A DNA stretch of 18,562 nucleotides, from positions 1 to 18,562 of the forward strand of contig JAISQH010000538.1 of NCBI GenBank assembly GCA_031274385.1, in the 5' to 3' direction. The translations under genes were made by a program, and so were the position numbers. Positions 1-6,621 of this stretch are shown here, piece after piece. Numbering within the stretch: position 1 is the stretch's first letter; the number at the start of each line of letters is the position of its first letter. The stretch is from Planctomycetaceae bacterium. Its GTDB lineage: Bacteria; Planctomycetota; Planctomycetia; Pirellulales; Thermoguttaceae. The notes under the pieces are model-generated. The model worked only from the letters and a program-made list of their open reading frames with translations, did not search any database and was not told the DNA's origin.

Positions 1-57
1 CTAACGCCTTCCCGCCTCTACGGGGTAAAAACATACATTTATGACCGCCGAAAGTAT

Positions 58-71
58 AGACAGTGACCAAT
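58..71 (+). repeat. Family A outer-end motif AGACAGTGACCAAT, isolated copy
   Basis: This 14-bp stretch recurs immediately before the ubiA start codon (532-545). It occurs inverted, with one change, right after the ubiA stop codon (1455-1468). No further family A sequence is visible next to this copy, so it may be a remnant or the far end of a degenerate element. Positions 1-57 hold no gene that I can support. Confidence 0.5.
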
Positions 72-90
72 AAAAACTCCCCGCTGACCC

Positions 91-313
91 GGAAAACATG
101 TTCGGAGCACCGGAAAACATGTTCGGAGACACGGAAAACATGTTCGGAGCCCCGGAAAACATGTTCGGAGCACCGGAAAACATGTTCGGAGCCCCGGAAA
201 ACATGTTCGGAGACCTGGAAAACATGTTCGGAGACCTGGAAAACATGTTCGGAGACCCGGAAAACATGTTCGGAGACTCGGAAAACATGTTCGGAGAGCC
301 GGAAAACATGTTT
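91..313. repeat. 21-bp tandem repeat array, ten full copies plus a partial
   Basis: Ten consecutive 21-bp units begin at 91, 112, 133 and so on to 280, with a truncated eleventh at 301. The first 17 bp (GGAAAACATGTTCGGAG) are identical in all ten full units; only the last 4 bp vary (CACC, ACAC, CCCC, ACCT, ACCC, ACTC, AGCC). Each unit carries the perfect dyad AACATGTT. The period of 21 is a multiple of three and contains no stop, so several frames stay open and spell heptapeptides such as MFGAPEN. Variation is confined to one 4-bp block rather than wobble positions, which argues against coding selection. A 21-bp period equals about two helical turns, so the dyads face the same side of the helix. 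Function is unknown; a protein-binding array or simple recent tandem expansion are both possible. Confidence 0.95.
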
Positions 314-469
314 AGGCAACTTCTAAAAACTTTTTTTTAACCGCGAAAAACACAAAAAAACACGAAAGAATTTTAGTTGCAACTTTTTTACTATAAATGA
401 TTGACAACATTTGTATTTTTCGTGAACTTTCGTGTGTTTCGTGGTTAGTCTCGGTTTTGAGAAGTTCCC
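314..469. repeat. Family B dispersed repeat with inverted ends
   Basis: The left end GGCAACTTCTAAAAAC (315-330) pairs with GTTTTGAGAAGTTCCC (454-469) at 14 of 16 positions. Inside the ends are AACC-CGAAAAACAC and GTGTTTCGTGGTT blocks, again inverted. The left half (314-373) is the reverse complement of the sequences at 3588-3650 and 13876-13937. The element directly follows the 21-bp array. There is no coding capacity, and it looks like a small non-autonomous mobile or palindromic element. Confidence 0.7.
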
Positions 470-491
470 ACAAATAAAATGTAAGTATCAA

Positions 492-545
492 TTTCTTTGC
501 GTCTTTGCGCGCAATCCTTAAAAAACAAAAGAGACAGTGACCAAT
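492..545 (+). repeat. Family A half-element abutting the ubiA start
   Basis: It contains CTTTGCGTCTTTGCGCGCAA followed by an A-rich stretch and GACAGTGACCAAT. The same blocks form the right-hand ends of the family A elements at 1461-1675, 8747-8957 and 13603-13874. Its outer end runs into the first two bases of the ubiA ATG. No clear opposite half is visible upstream. Confidence 0.7.
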
Positions 546-1455
546 GAATCTATTAAAAAAATTGCTTGGTTTGATTCGGTTTTCTCACACGCTTTTCGCA
601 TTGCCATTTGCCATACTGGGCGCGGCGATGGCATTGAAACTGAATTGGTATGAAAATGAGTTGTATCGTCCCCGAATAATGGAATGGGTTGGTATTTTGT
701 TTTGCATGGTTTTTGCCCGAAGTGCGGCAATGGGGTTCAACCGCTGGGCAGATCAGGAACTCGATGCCCAAAATCCCCGAACCGCCAACCGCCATTTGCC
801 AGCCGGACTTTTAACCGCTCAAAGTGTTTTATTTTTTGTTGCGGTTTGTTCGGTCGGTTTCATTGCTTCGACTCTTCTTTTTCTTCCGAACCGGATTCCG
901 TTTTTTGCTTCAATACCGGTACTTCTCTTTCTTTTTTGCTACAGTTTTGCCAAACGTTGGACAATGACCGCTCATTTTTGGCTTGGCGGTGCCTTAATGC
1001 TGGCTCCGTTGGCAGCCTGGTTTGTTGTTCGACCCATCCTCTTGCCTATTCCGTTGCCGCCGATTTTGCTTGCGTTGGCGGTACTTTTCTGGACGGCTGG
1101 TTTTGATTTGATTTATGCAACACAAGATACCGAATTTGATAAAAAAACCGGTTTATTCAGTGTGCCGGGAAAATACGGAAATAAAACAGCGTTCCGGTTG
1201 TCTGCAATATGCCATGTTGTTTCGATTCTTTGTTTTGCAACAATTCCGTACGTCTATGAACCATTCGGACTCGTGTTCCAATTCGGAGTCGGCGTAATTG
1301 CTTTGATTTTAGCGGCAGAACATTGGGTTGCTGCGCCGAAGCCAAACAAACCGGTTGATCTTTTGCGTGTCAATGTTGCTTTTTTTCAAATGAATGTTTT
1401 CGTTTCTGTCAGTCTGCTCCTCATCGGATTGTTCGACCTTTTTACGCAACACTAA
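544..1455 (+). CDS. ubiA: UbiA-family polyprenyltransferase (4-hydroxybenzoate polyprenyltransferase-like)
   Basis: The 303-aa product is a polytopic inner-membrane protein of the UbiA superfamily, which attaches a polyprenyl chain to an aromatic ring in quinone synthesis. The two Mg-diphosphate motifs are both present: N66-RWAD70-QELD74 and D188-LIYATQ-D195-TEF-D199. Hydrophobic segments cover most of the chain and the length is typical. The Asp-rich motifs and the N-terminal RFSHTLFALPFA resemble the 4-hydroxybenzoate transferase subgroup found in organisms without ubiquinone. There it is usually assigned to the futalosine menaquinone route (MqnP); that finer assignment is inference. No convincing Shine-Dalgarno precedes ATG 544, although AGAGACAG lies nearby. 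Inverted family A ends touch the start and the stop codon. No quinone-pathway neighbour is visible. Confidence 0.88.
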   Translation: MNLLKKLLGLIRFSHTLFALPFAILGAAMALKLNWYENELYRPRIMEWVGILFCMVFARSAAMGFNRWADQELDAQNPRTANRHLPAGLLTAQSVLFFVAVCSVGFIASTLLFLPNRIPFFASIPVLLFLFCYSFAKRWTMTAHFWLGGALMLAPLAAWFVVRPILLPIPLPPILLALAVLFWTAGFDLIYATQDTEFDKKTGLFSVPGKYGNKTAFRLSAICHVVSILCFATIPYVYEPFGLVFQFGVGVIALILAAEHWVAAPKPNKPVDLLRVNVAFFQMNVFVSVSLLLIGLFDLFTQH

Positions 1456-1460
1456 TTGGT

Positions 1461-1675
1461 CACGGTCTATTTTGTTTTTCAAGAATTGCACGCAAAGACG
1501 CAAAGAATCAAAAAGAACCAAACGAATATCTTCGTCGTATCCGTTATCAATTTTATTGTTGAGTTTTTTTCATTTGAGTTAAATTAAAAACACGATCAAA
1601 AATAGAACAAGTTGAAACCAATAATAATCTTCTTTGCGTCTTTGCTCGCAAACTTGAAAAACAAAATAGACCGTG
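1461..1675. mobile_element. Family A MITE-like element 1
   Basis: A perfect 23-bp inverted repeat bounds this 215-bp segment: CACGGTCTATTTTGTTTTTC... at 1461-1483 and its reverse complement at 1653-1675. Subterminal blocks GCAAAGACGCAAAGAA and TTCTTTGCGTCTTTGC continue the symmetry. The interior has no plausible gene. Related elements lie at 8747-8957 and 13603-13874. The size, long inverted ends and lack of coding sequence fit a miniature inverted-repeat element. A target duplication is not obvious, so mobility is inferred. Confidence 0.75.
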
Positions 1676-1732
1676 TAAAAAATGAGACGCAATCTATTTA
1701 TTACGGTATGGACGCGGATTGTTGACAACCTC

Positions 1733-1761
1733 TTGACTCATGGGCAAGACAGTAGTACACT
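1733..1761 (+). promoter_or_regulatory. Probable sigma70-type promoter of serA
   Basis: TTGACT (1733-1738) and TACACT (1756-1761) are separated by 17 bp and lie about 105 bp upstream of the serA start. The leader of roughly 100 nt is AT-rich with no obvious attenuator peptide. This is a consensus match only. Confidence 0.45.
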
Positions 1762-1867
1762 TACTGCGAAATGTTCGTGGTGACATGGACAGTTTTTTCA
1801 AAAATTTTCCTATTGTGATTAAATATTACAACAACAAACCAATTTTAAGATACAGGACACGTTGACT

Positions 1868-3493
1868 ATGCCCAGAATTGTATTGCTTGACCCTATTTCC
1901 GAAGATGGAAAAAATAAACTCCGCAATGCTCCCGGACTCGAATTTGAAGATCGGATTGGTCTCAAAGGCGAGGAATTGAGAAAATGTTTGACGGAATTTG
2001 ACGGCGCGATTGCCCGAAGCGGGGTCAAAATTACGGCGGAGGCTCTTGAAGGGAATACCCGATTGAAAGTGATTGCCAGAGCGGGAGTTGGGGTTGATAA
2101 TATCGACACGAAAGCCGCGACGAAACAGGGAATCGTCGTGATGAACACCCCCGGCGGCAACACCATTTCAACCGCCGAACAAACATTGGCATTGCTGCTC
2201 GCTTTGTCCCGAAATATCGCGCCGGCATATCAGGCTTTAGTGGAAGGGCGTTGGGATCGCAAAAATTTCACCGGTCACCAACTTGCCGGGAAAACAATCG
2301 GTATTGTTGGTATGGGACGTATTGGTTTGGTTGTTGCCGGATATGCCAAAGCGTTTGATATGAAAGTGATTGCGATGGATCCGTTTTTCGCACCGCAACG
2401 GGCGGAAGAACTGGGAATTACGCTTGTTACTCATTTTCATGACATGCTGCCGCAGATTGATTTTCTGACGGTTCACACCCCGTTGAACGATCAAACTCGC
2501 GGCATGTTCGGAAAAAAAGAACTCGAACTCATTAAGCCGGGAGCCAAACTGATTAACTGTGCGCGAGGCGGGATTTATGATCTTCAAACGTTGGTTGAGG
2601 GAATGGAAACCGGTCGGCTTGGCGGTGTGGCGTTGGATGTGTACGAGGAAGAACCTTGCACGAATCATCCGTTGTTTGGCAAGCCGAATGTTGTTTGCAC
2701 GCCGCATCTTGGAGCGAGTACCGAAGAAGCACAAACCAATGTGGCACTTGAAGCGGTTGAACTTTTGATTGATTACTTTACGAACGGAACCATCCGGCAA
2801 GCGGTTAATTTCGGAACACTTGATACGAAAACATTGATATCGCATCGTGGTGCGCTCAATGTTGCTTACCGGCTTGGTATTCTGGCGGCGCAACTTGGTC
2901 TTGGAACAATTCAATCCTGTAAAATGCGTTACAAGGGCGAAGTTTCAAAGAAAGACACGTCGCTTTTGTCCACCTCGTTTGCGGCTGGGTTGATGTCCGC
3001 TTCGATGAATGAAGATGTCAATATTGTCAGTGCGGCGTCGATGCTTCGGGAACGCGGGATTGATTTGATTGAGGAAAAAACATCGGAAGTCGGCGAATTT
3101 TCCTCACTGATTACGGCGGAACTGACCGGAGAAACCAACACGGTTTCGATTTCCGGTACGCTTTTCGGCAATTCAATGCCTCGTTTGGTAATGATGGACA
3201 ATTATCGGTTGGAAAGTTTTCTGGACGGTCATTTATTGTTTATTGACCATCAGGACAAGCCGGGCGTGATTGGCAACATGGGAACGGTTCTTGGCAAATA
3301 CCGGATCAACATCAGCAGCATGTCACTTGGGCGAGCCGAACCGAAACCCGGCGGCGAAGCGGTTGCCGTTTTATCGCTGGACGACGAACCAACCCCCGAA
3401 TCATTAAAAGAAGTAAGTGTTCTTCCGACCATTCGGCGGGTCTATTTCGCAAAATTACCACCAGCGGATAAATTACCCGCGTGGATGGGATAA
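1868..3493 (+). CDS. serA: D-3-phosphoglycerate dehydrogenase, long form with ASB and ACT domains
   Basis: The enzyme oxidises 3-phosphoglycerate to 3-phosphohydroxypyruvate with NAD, the first committed step of serine synthesis in the cytosol. The 541-aa chain has the substrate domain at the N-terminus, then the nucleotide-binding motif GMGRIG (148-153). Catalytic Arg233 (CARGG), Glu262 (DVYEEEP) and His280 (PHLGAST) follow. An intervening allosteric-substrate-binding region (about 315-455) and a C-terminal ACT domain (about 460-535, DKPGVIGNMG) match the long mycobacterial/eukaryotic architecture, so serine feedback is likely. I place the start at ATG 1868, because AGGA at 1854-1857 is well spaced for it and MPRIVLLD matches the usual N-terminus. 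An in-frame TTG at 1862 is the alternative. The gene appears to be transcribed alone. Confidence 0.97.
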   Translation: MPRIVLLDPISEDGKNKLRNAPGLEFEDRIGLKGEELRKCLTEFDGAIARSGVKITAEALEGNTRLKVIARAGVGVDNIDTKAATKQGIVVMNTPGGNTISTAEQTLALLLALSRNIAPAYQALVEGRWDRKNFTGHQLAGKTIGIVGMGRIGLVVAGYAKAFDMKVIAMDPFFAPQRAEELGITLVTHFHDMLPQIDFLTVHTPLNDQTRGMFGKKELELIKPGAKLINCARGGIYDLQTLVEGMETGRLGGVALDVYEEEPCTNHPLFGKPNVVCTPHLGASTEEAQTNVALEAVELLIDYFTNGTIRQAVNFGTLDTKTLISHRGALNVAYRLGILAAQLGLGTIQSCKMRYKGEVSKKDTSLLSTSFAAGLMSASMNEDVNIVSAASMLRERGIDLIEEKTSEVGEFSSLITAELTGETNTVSISGTLFGNSMPRLVMMDNYRLESFLDGHLLFIDHQDKPGVIGNMGTVLGKYRINISSMSLGRAEPKPGGEAVAVLSLDDEPTPESLKEVSVLPTIRRVYFAKLPPADKLPAWMG

Positions 3494-3515
3494 ATCATTG
3501 ATTCCAATCGTCCGA

Positions 3516-3546
3516 TTCTTTCTGACCCCATTGGGGTCAAAAAGAA
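3516..3546. terminator. Strong hairpin after serA
   Basis: TTCTTTCTGACCCCA (3516-3530) pairs with TGGGGTCAAAAAGAA (3532-3546) with a single mismatch. It starts 22 bp after the serA stop. The downstream side on the plus strand is A-rich rather than T-rich. A U-tract is part of the stem on both strands, so a bidirectional terminator is likely but not certain. Confidence 0.6.
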
Positions 3547-3587
3547 AAAATAAACCGAAATATTCAAGACAAAACACGAAATAATCA

Positions 3588-3650
3588 GAAAAATTCTTTC
3601 GTGTTTTTTTGTGTTTTTCGTGGTTAAAAAAGAATTTTTAGAAGTTGCCT
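3588..3650. repeat. Family B dispersed repeat, copy 2
   Basis: About 63 bp (ATTCTTTCGTG, a T/G-rich stretch, TTTTCGTGGTT, then TTTTTAGAAGTTGCCT) recur nearly identically at 13876-13937 and inverted at 314-373. It lies between serA and the convergent BON-like gene. A direct repeat GTTGCCTAC is found at its edge (3645-3653 and again at 3661-3669), possibly a duplicated end. Confidence 0.75.
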
Positions 3651-3709
3651 ACTGAGAAAGGTTGCCTACCATTCCTAAAACTAAAGTAGAATGAGTAACG
3701 ATATTCGGG

Positions 3710-4447
3710 TTAGTGAGATTCTGTTGAAACGGCGAGTTTATTTTCAACTTTATCGATACCCGGTTGAAGAAGAAGAAGTTGTTTGATGACCCTGCGTTCG
3801 CGTTCGGAGGAAACAGTTCCCGATAACGTCGCAATATTTCCGGTTGGCGTATTGTCGAACTGAATATCGATTTGTTTTGGAATCACCTGAAGGTTCGGCA
3901 ATCGGGTCAATTGAGTTTTGAAATCAACAAGACGATGATCGGGTTTTGTCGGAACAAAATCGAAATCGGTTGTTGTTGCGGCGCGGACGGTTCGGTTCCC
4001 GGAGGTTGTGCTTGTTCCCATTCGTCCGCCTGCTGTTGTCCGGCTCGAAGTCATTCGGGAAGCGGTGGTTCGACGGCTTGAAGAGGTTGTGGAGCGGCTG
4101 TTCTGGGTTGCCTGAGAACCGGTTGAACTATTGCTGCGATTGGGTTGGGGGTCAGTTCCGACAAACGGAACATCCAAATCAACTCCAACAAACGTTCCCG
4201 GTTCCAACGGGCGAAAACCGCTAAATTCCGGCAACTCGGTCGTTTCCAAAGTCATTCCCGTATCAGGAACAGTAGAAGTTCCGGTACTGCTTCCGGTATT
4301 TCCGGTATTACCAGTGTTGGTATTACCAGTGTTGCCGTTACCGATACTATCTCCGATATTCGGCAAATCACCGATGCTTTGTGCCAATACAGAAATCGGA
4401 CAAGCAATCAGGCTGACTATTATTATTGTGAGAAAATAACGTTTCAT
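3710..4447 (-). CDS. Secreted low-complexity protein with a C-terminal BON-like domain
   Basis: The 245-aa product starts with a clear signal peptide (MKRYFLTIIIVSLIACPISVLA, cut before QS). Residues 30-60 are rich in Gly, Asn and Thr (GNTGNTNTGNTGNTG). A Ser/Thr/Arg-rich linker covers about 105-155. The last 60 residues (IDIQFDNTPTGNIATLSGTV, then SERERRVIKQLLLLQPGIDKVENKL) have the pattern of a BON domain, a small fold that binds phospholipid or other ligands and is common in envelope proteins. Export to the periplasm or envelope is therefore expected; the precise role is unknown. It is convergent with serA and divergent from nothing obvious, with tRNA-Cys just upstream on the same strand. 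The BON assignment rests on pattern only. Confidence 0.75.
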   Translation of the reverse strand: MKRYFLTIIIVSLIACPISVLAQSIGDLPNIGDSIGNGNTGNTNTGNTGNTGSSTGTSTVPDTGMTLETTELPEFSGFRPLEPGTFVGVDLDVPFVGTDPQPNRSNSSTGSQATQNSRSTTSSSRRTTASRMTSSRTTAGGRMGTSTTSGNRTVRAATTTDFDFVPTKPDHRLVDFKTQLTRLPNLQVIPKQIDIQFDNTPTGNIATLSGTVSSERERRVIKQLLLLQPGIDKVENKLAVSTESH

Positions 4448-4499
4448 GGAAAAACTCTTAACCGAACGCCTCTTATTACATCTTACATCACAATTTCAC

Positions 4500-4572
4500 A
4501 GGCGCCGCCCGGACTCGAACCGGGACATGGCGGATTTGCAATCCGCTGCCTTAGCCATTTGGCTACGGCGCC
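4500..4572 (-). tRNA. tRNA-Cys (anticodon GCA)
   Basis: Read on the minus strand, a 7-bp acceptor stem GGCGCCG/CGGCGCC closes a complete cloverleaf. The D arm is GCC...GGC, the anticodon arm GCGGA-UUGCAAA-UCCGC, the variable loop 5 nt, and the T arm CCCGG-UUCGAGU-CCGGG. The anticodon is GCA. The discriminator base is U73, the known cysteine identity element. CCA is not encoded. Total length is 73 nt. Confidence 0.97.
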
Positions 4573-4726
4573 ATTCAAAACAAAAAAGTCCTACAATGGG
4601 TATAATCGACAAATAAAATCAATTTGTCCATATTTTACCGCTTTTTTTCAATTGGCAAAGACGTCAAAATACCATTTTATAAAAAATTCTAAAAAATTCT
4701 GAAAAACTTACAAAAAATCGACAATT

Positions 4727-4761
4727 CGTCAAAGCTTCTCTGGAAAACTTTGACGTTTTTT
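4727..4761 (+). other. Inverted repeat with T-tract upstream of the 4838 gene
   Basis: CGTCAAAG (4727-4734) and CTTTGACG (4748-4755) form an 8-bp stem followed by six T. It looks like a terminator, yet no plus-strand gene ends before it. The right arm also supplies TTGACG (4750-4755), a possible -35 with TATTAT at 4775-4780. The core TTTGACGTTTT recurs at 4815-4825, just before the start codon region, and GACGTCAAAA lies at 4660-4669. An operator or small-RNA end are alternatives. The rest of 4573-4726 is AT-rich with nothing further visible. Confidence 0.4.
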
Positions 4762-4837
4762 CCGATAAATTGAATATTATTATGTTGTTAATGATGTTGC
4801 CGCAACGCGGAGATTTTGACGTTTTCCAAAGTGAGTC

Positions 4838-5287
4838 ATGTTTTTATTTCGATTTCCGATTCTTGTTGTTGCGATGTTGCTATTCTTTGTTTCGCAAGGA
4901 TTGACGCAAAATCTTCCTTCCGACACCGATCTGACTGCGGATGTTCTTATTGCCACTCTTTACGCCAAAACCGACGCCGAGAAGAAATATTGCGAAAATA
5001 TCATTCGGTTGCGGGATGAAAAAATTCTTCCAAGCCGAATTTTTTACGGCATCTACCGTAAATCAATCAGTCTGGAGGAAAAAAACCGACGTTTTACTTA
5101 CTTCCAGACGGGTTTGGAAATTCTCTGCAAACGGGAAGGAATTGCTTTGGACGAATTCATTTCATTCAAATCGACAAATCTTTTCGGCATTACATCGAAG
5201 TCAACCGTTACCGTTTCAGAAAAAACATCGGCAATCACCGAAAAACAAAATCCGCTTTCGTTTATCTACAAGTTGTTTCGTCGCTGA
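4838..5287 (+). CDS. Small secreted protein of unknown function
   Basis: I do not recognise this 149-aa protein. The N-terminus (MFLFRFPILVVAMLLFFVSQGLTQ) is a signal peptide or membrane anchor with a likely cut before Gln-Asn. The mature part begins with charged, helical sequence (DAEKKYCENIIRLRDEK, then LEEKNRRFTYFQTGLEILCK) containing two cysteines. A Ser/Thr/Lys-rich stretch precedes a basic end, YKLFRR. AAAGTGAG upstream of ATG 4838 is an acceptable ribosome site. Base use resembles the neighbours. The neighbouring tRNA and leuD give no functional hint. Coding status is supported by the signal sequence, length and ribosome site. Confidence 0.7.
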   Translation: MFLFRFPILVVAMLLFFVSQGLTQNLPSDTDLTADVLIATLYAKTDAEKKYCENIIRLRDEKILPSRIFYGIYRKSISLEEKNRRFTYFQTGLEILCKREGIALDEFISFKSTNLFGITSKSTVTVSEKTSAITEKQNPLSFIYKLFRR

Positions 5288-5320
5288 ACTTTTAGATTCA
5301 TCAAGACAAGACTCTACTAC

Positions 5321-5488
5321 CAAGTTTTCTAAGTTTTTATTGCCTAATTGTTTAGGGAATTTTTCACAGGAAGATAAGGGAAGGTAATGGAAGAATGTCT
5401 GATCTTTGATTAAACTGTGATTGACTGTGATTTTATTTTTTACAGTCAATCAGGTTAATCATTAATCAGTTTAATCAAAGTTCAGACA
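5321..5488. repeat. Family C hairpin element, copy 1
   Basis: A 22-bp arm at 5396-5417 (TGTCTGATCTTTGATTAAAC...) pairs with 5467-5488 with one mismatch. Inside, GATTGACTGT/ACAGTCAATC forms a second stem. Nearly the same sequence, with its central part inverted, recurs at 18145-18340. The shared flank AAGTT-CT...TTTTTATTGCC...TTTTTCACAGGAAG shows common descent. The right outer arm is lost here compared with the second copy. It occupies most of the gap between the 4838 gene and leuD. It has no coding capacity. Confidence 0.75.
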
Positions 5489-5528
5489 GTTACAGAAAGA
5501 AGTGAAATGTAAATACACGACATCTCTC

Positions 5529-5556
5529 TTGAAAACGCTGAGATTCGGAGTAGAAT
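5529..5556 (+). promoter_or_regulatory. Candidate promoter of leuD
   Basis: TTGAAA (5529-5534) and TAGAAT (5551-5556) with a 16-bp spacer lie 59 bp upstream of the preferred leuD start. This is a consensus match only. Confidence 0.35.
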
Positions 5557-5614
5557 ATCCTCTTGGTTAACATTCACAATGAATAAAATTATTTTCAATT
5601 TATTTTTAACGAAG

Positions 5615-6211
5615 ATGAAATCATTTACCAAACATACCGGATTGGTTGTTCCGATGGATCGCAGTGATGTCGATACCGACCAGATTATTCCGAAGCAATT
5701 TTTGAAACGAATCGAGCGAACCGGTTTTGGCAAGTTTGCGTTTTACGATTGGCGTTACCAAGACGAAAAACTCACTCCCAATCCCGATTTTGAACTGAAT
5801 CAACCGGAATATCAAGGAGCAACAATTTTGTTAACACGAAAGAATTTTGGTTGCGGTTCCAGTCGGGAACATGCGCCTTGGGCACTTGATGATTTTGGTT
5901 TCCGGGTTATTCTGGCGTCGGGTTTTGCCGACATTTTTTACAATAACTGTTTTAAAAACGGATTGCTTCCGATTTGTCTTTCCGAAGAGACCATTGACGA
6001 ACTCTTCAAGCAAGAAGCCGCTAACAAACCGTTCACTTTGACGGTTGATCTCGAAAATGGTTTGATTTCAGACACAAAAAGTTTATCGATTCCGTTTGAA
6101 ATTGACGCATTCCGCAAGCATTGTCTTATTCACGGGCTTGATGACATCGGATTGACACTCCAAAACGAAGCGAAAATCACAAGTTACGAAAAATCTCACG
6201 GTATTGTTTAA
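5615..6211 (+). CDS. leuD: 3-isopropylmalate dehydratase small subunit
   Basis: LeuD pairs with LeuC, the iron-sulfur subunit, to isomerise 2-isopropylmalate to 3-isopropylmalate in leucine synthesis. The 198-aa chain carries the family signatures KHTGLVVPMDRSDVDTDQII (6-25), PNPDF, and the highly conserved NFGCGSSREHAPWAL (77-91) of the swivel domain. Length fits the usual 195-205 residues. I choose ATG 5615 (MKSFTKHTG) because it matches the family N-terminus. An in-frame ATG at 5579 would add 12 hydrophobic residues and has no ribosome site. No leuC is next to it, so the subunits are encoded apart or leuC lies outside the window. Its stop codon overlaps the next ATG by one base. Confidence 0.96.
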   Translation: MKSFTKHTGLVVPMDRSDVDTDQIIPKQFLKRIERTGFGKFAFYDWRYQDEKLTPNPDFELNQPEYQGATILLTRKNFGCGSSREHAPWALDDFGFRVILASGFADIFYNNCFKNGLLPICLSEETIDELFKQEAANKPFTLTVDLENGLISDTKSLSIPFEIDAFRKHCLIHGLDDIGLTLQNEAKITSYEKSHGIV

Positions 6212-6534
6212 TGGATTTTTGGTTTCGTTTACCGATTCGGACGCGGCTTGGAATTATTGCAACGGTTTTGTTGGTTGTTGCGGTGATTTCGTTTGCGCTT
6301 TGGACGAGCGATCCGAGACATCATCAACCTATTTCCGCAGTGATCAAGTTTGCGCCGATTTTATTTCTGTTTTGGCTGGCGTGGGCGGATTTACAACAAA
6401 TTCCTTTTTGGGTTTGGCTGGTGATGCCTGTTGTTTTAATCCTTTGTGCCTTGAAACCGGCGTTATGGCTTCTTATCATTCCTGTTGCGCTATTTTCTTT
6501 ATTCATCATGCCCAAAAAGAGAAAAAAGAAATAA
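6211..6534 (+). CDS. Small integral membrane protein, unknown function
   Basis: This 107-aa protein has three or four hydrophobic segments: IIATVLLVVAVISFAL (about 15-30), APILFLFWLAW (48-58), and IPFWVWLVMPVVLILCAL then LWLLIIPVALFSLFIM (64-99). It ends in a basic KKRKKK tail that would stay cytoplasmic. ATG 6211 shares its A with the leuD TAA, so translation is probably coupled. I see no motif that names a function. It is most likely a member of a lineage-specific family co-transcribed with leuD. Confidence 0.72.
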   Translation: MDFWFRLPIRTRLGIIATVLLVVAVISFALWTSDPRHHQPISAVIKFAPILFLFWLAWADLQQIPFWVWLVMPVVLILCALKPALWLLIIPVALFSLFIMPKKRKKK

Positions 6535-6616
6535 AGTAATAATTAATGAAGTAACAATTTACGCATGCTTTACAACAAAGCCGCGTATCTCCACTCTCCA
6601 CTATCAACTCTCCACT
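6535..6616. repeat. Heptamer-flanked intergenic element before hisA
   Basis: Exactly four 7-mers (CTCCACT, CTCCACT, ATCAACT, CTCCACT) occupy 6589-6616, five T before the preferred hisA ATG. Directly after the previous stop codon, 6535-6562 can be read as degenerate 7-mers (AGTAATA, ATTAATG, AAGTAAC, AATTTAC). Between them is ATGCTTTACAACAAAGCCGC (6565-6584), which resembles the core ATGCTTTGTAAACCGC of the 12343-12482 element. The left array and core homology are tentative. Confidence 0.6.
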
Positions 6617-6621
6617 TTTTT

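Noticed and set aside
91..313. CRISPR array
   Set aside because: A 17-bp repeat with 4-bp spacers does not fit CRISPR dimensions, and no cas gene is present.
63..340. Open frames of 80-102 aa through the 21-bp array on both strands
   Set aside because: They arise because a stop-free 21-bp unit keeps several frames open. There is no ribosome site and the variation pattern is not codon-like.
2237..2914. 225-aa reading frame opposite serA
   Set aside because: It lies entirely antisense to a complete, motif-bearing serA and has no recognisable features.
4145..4702. 185-aa plus-strand frame running through tRNA-Cys
   Set aside because: It overlaps the BON-like gene antisense and passes through the tRNA, so it cannot be a normal gene.
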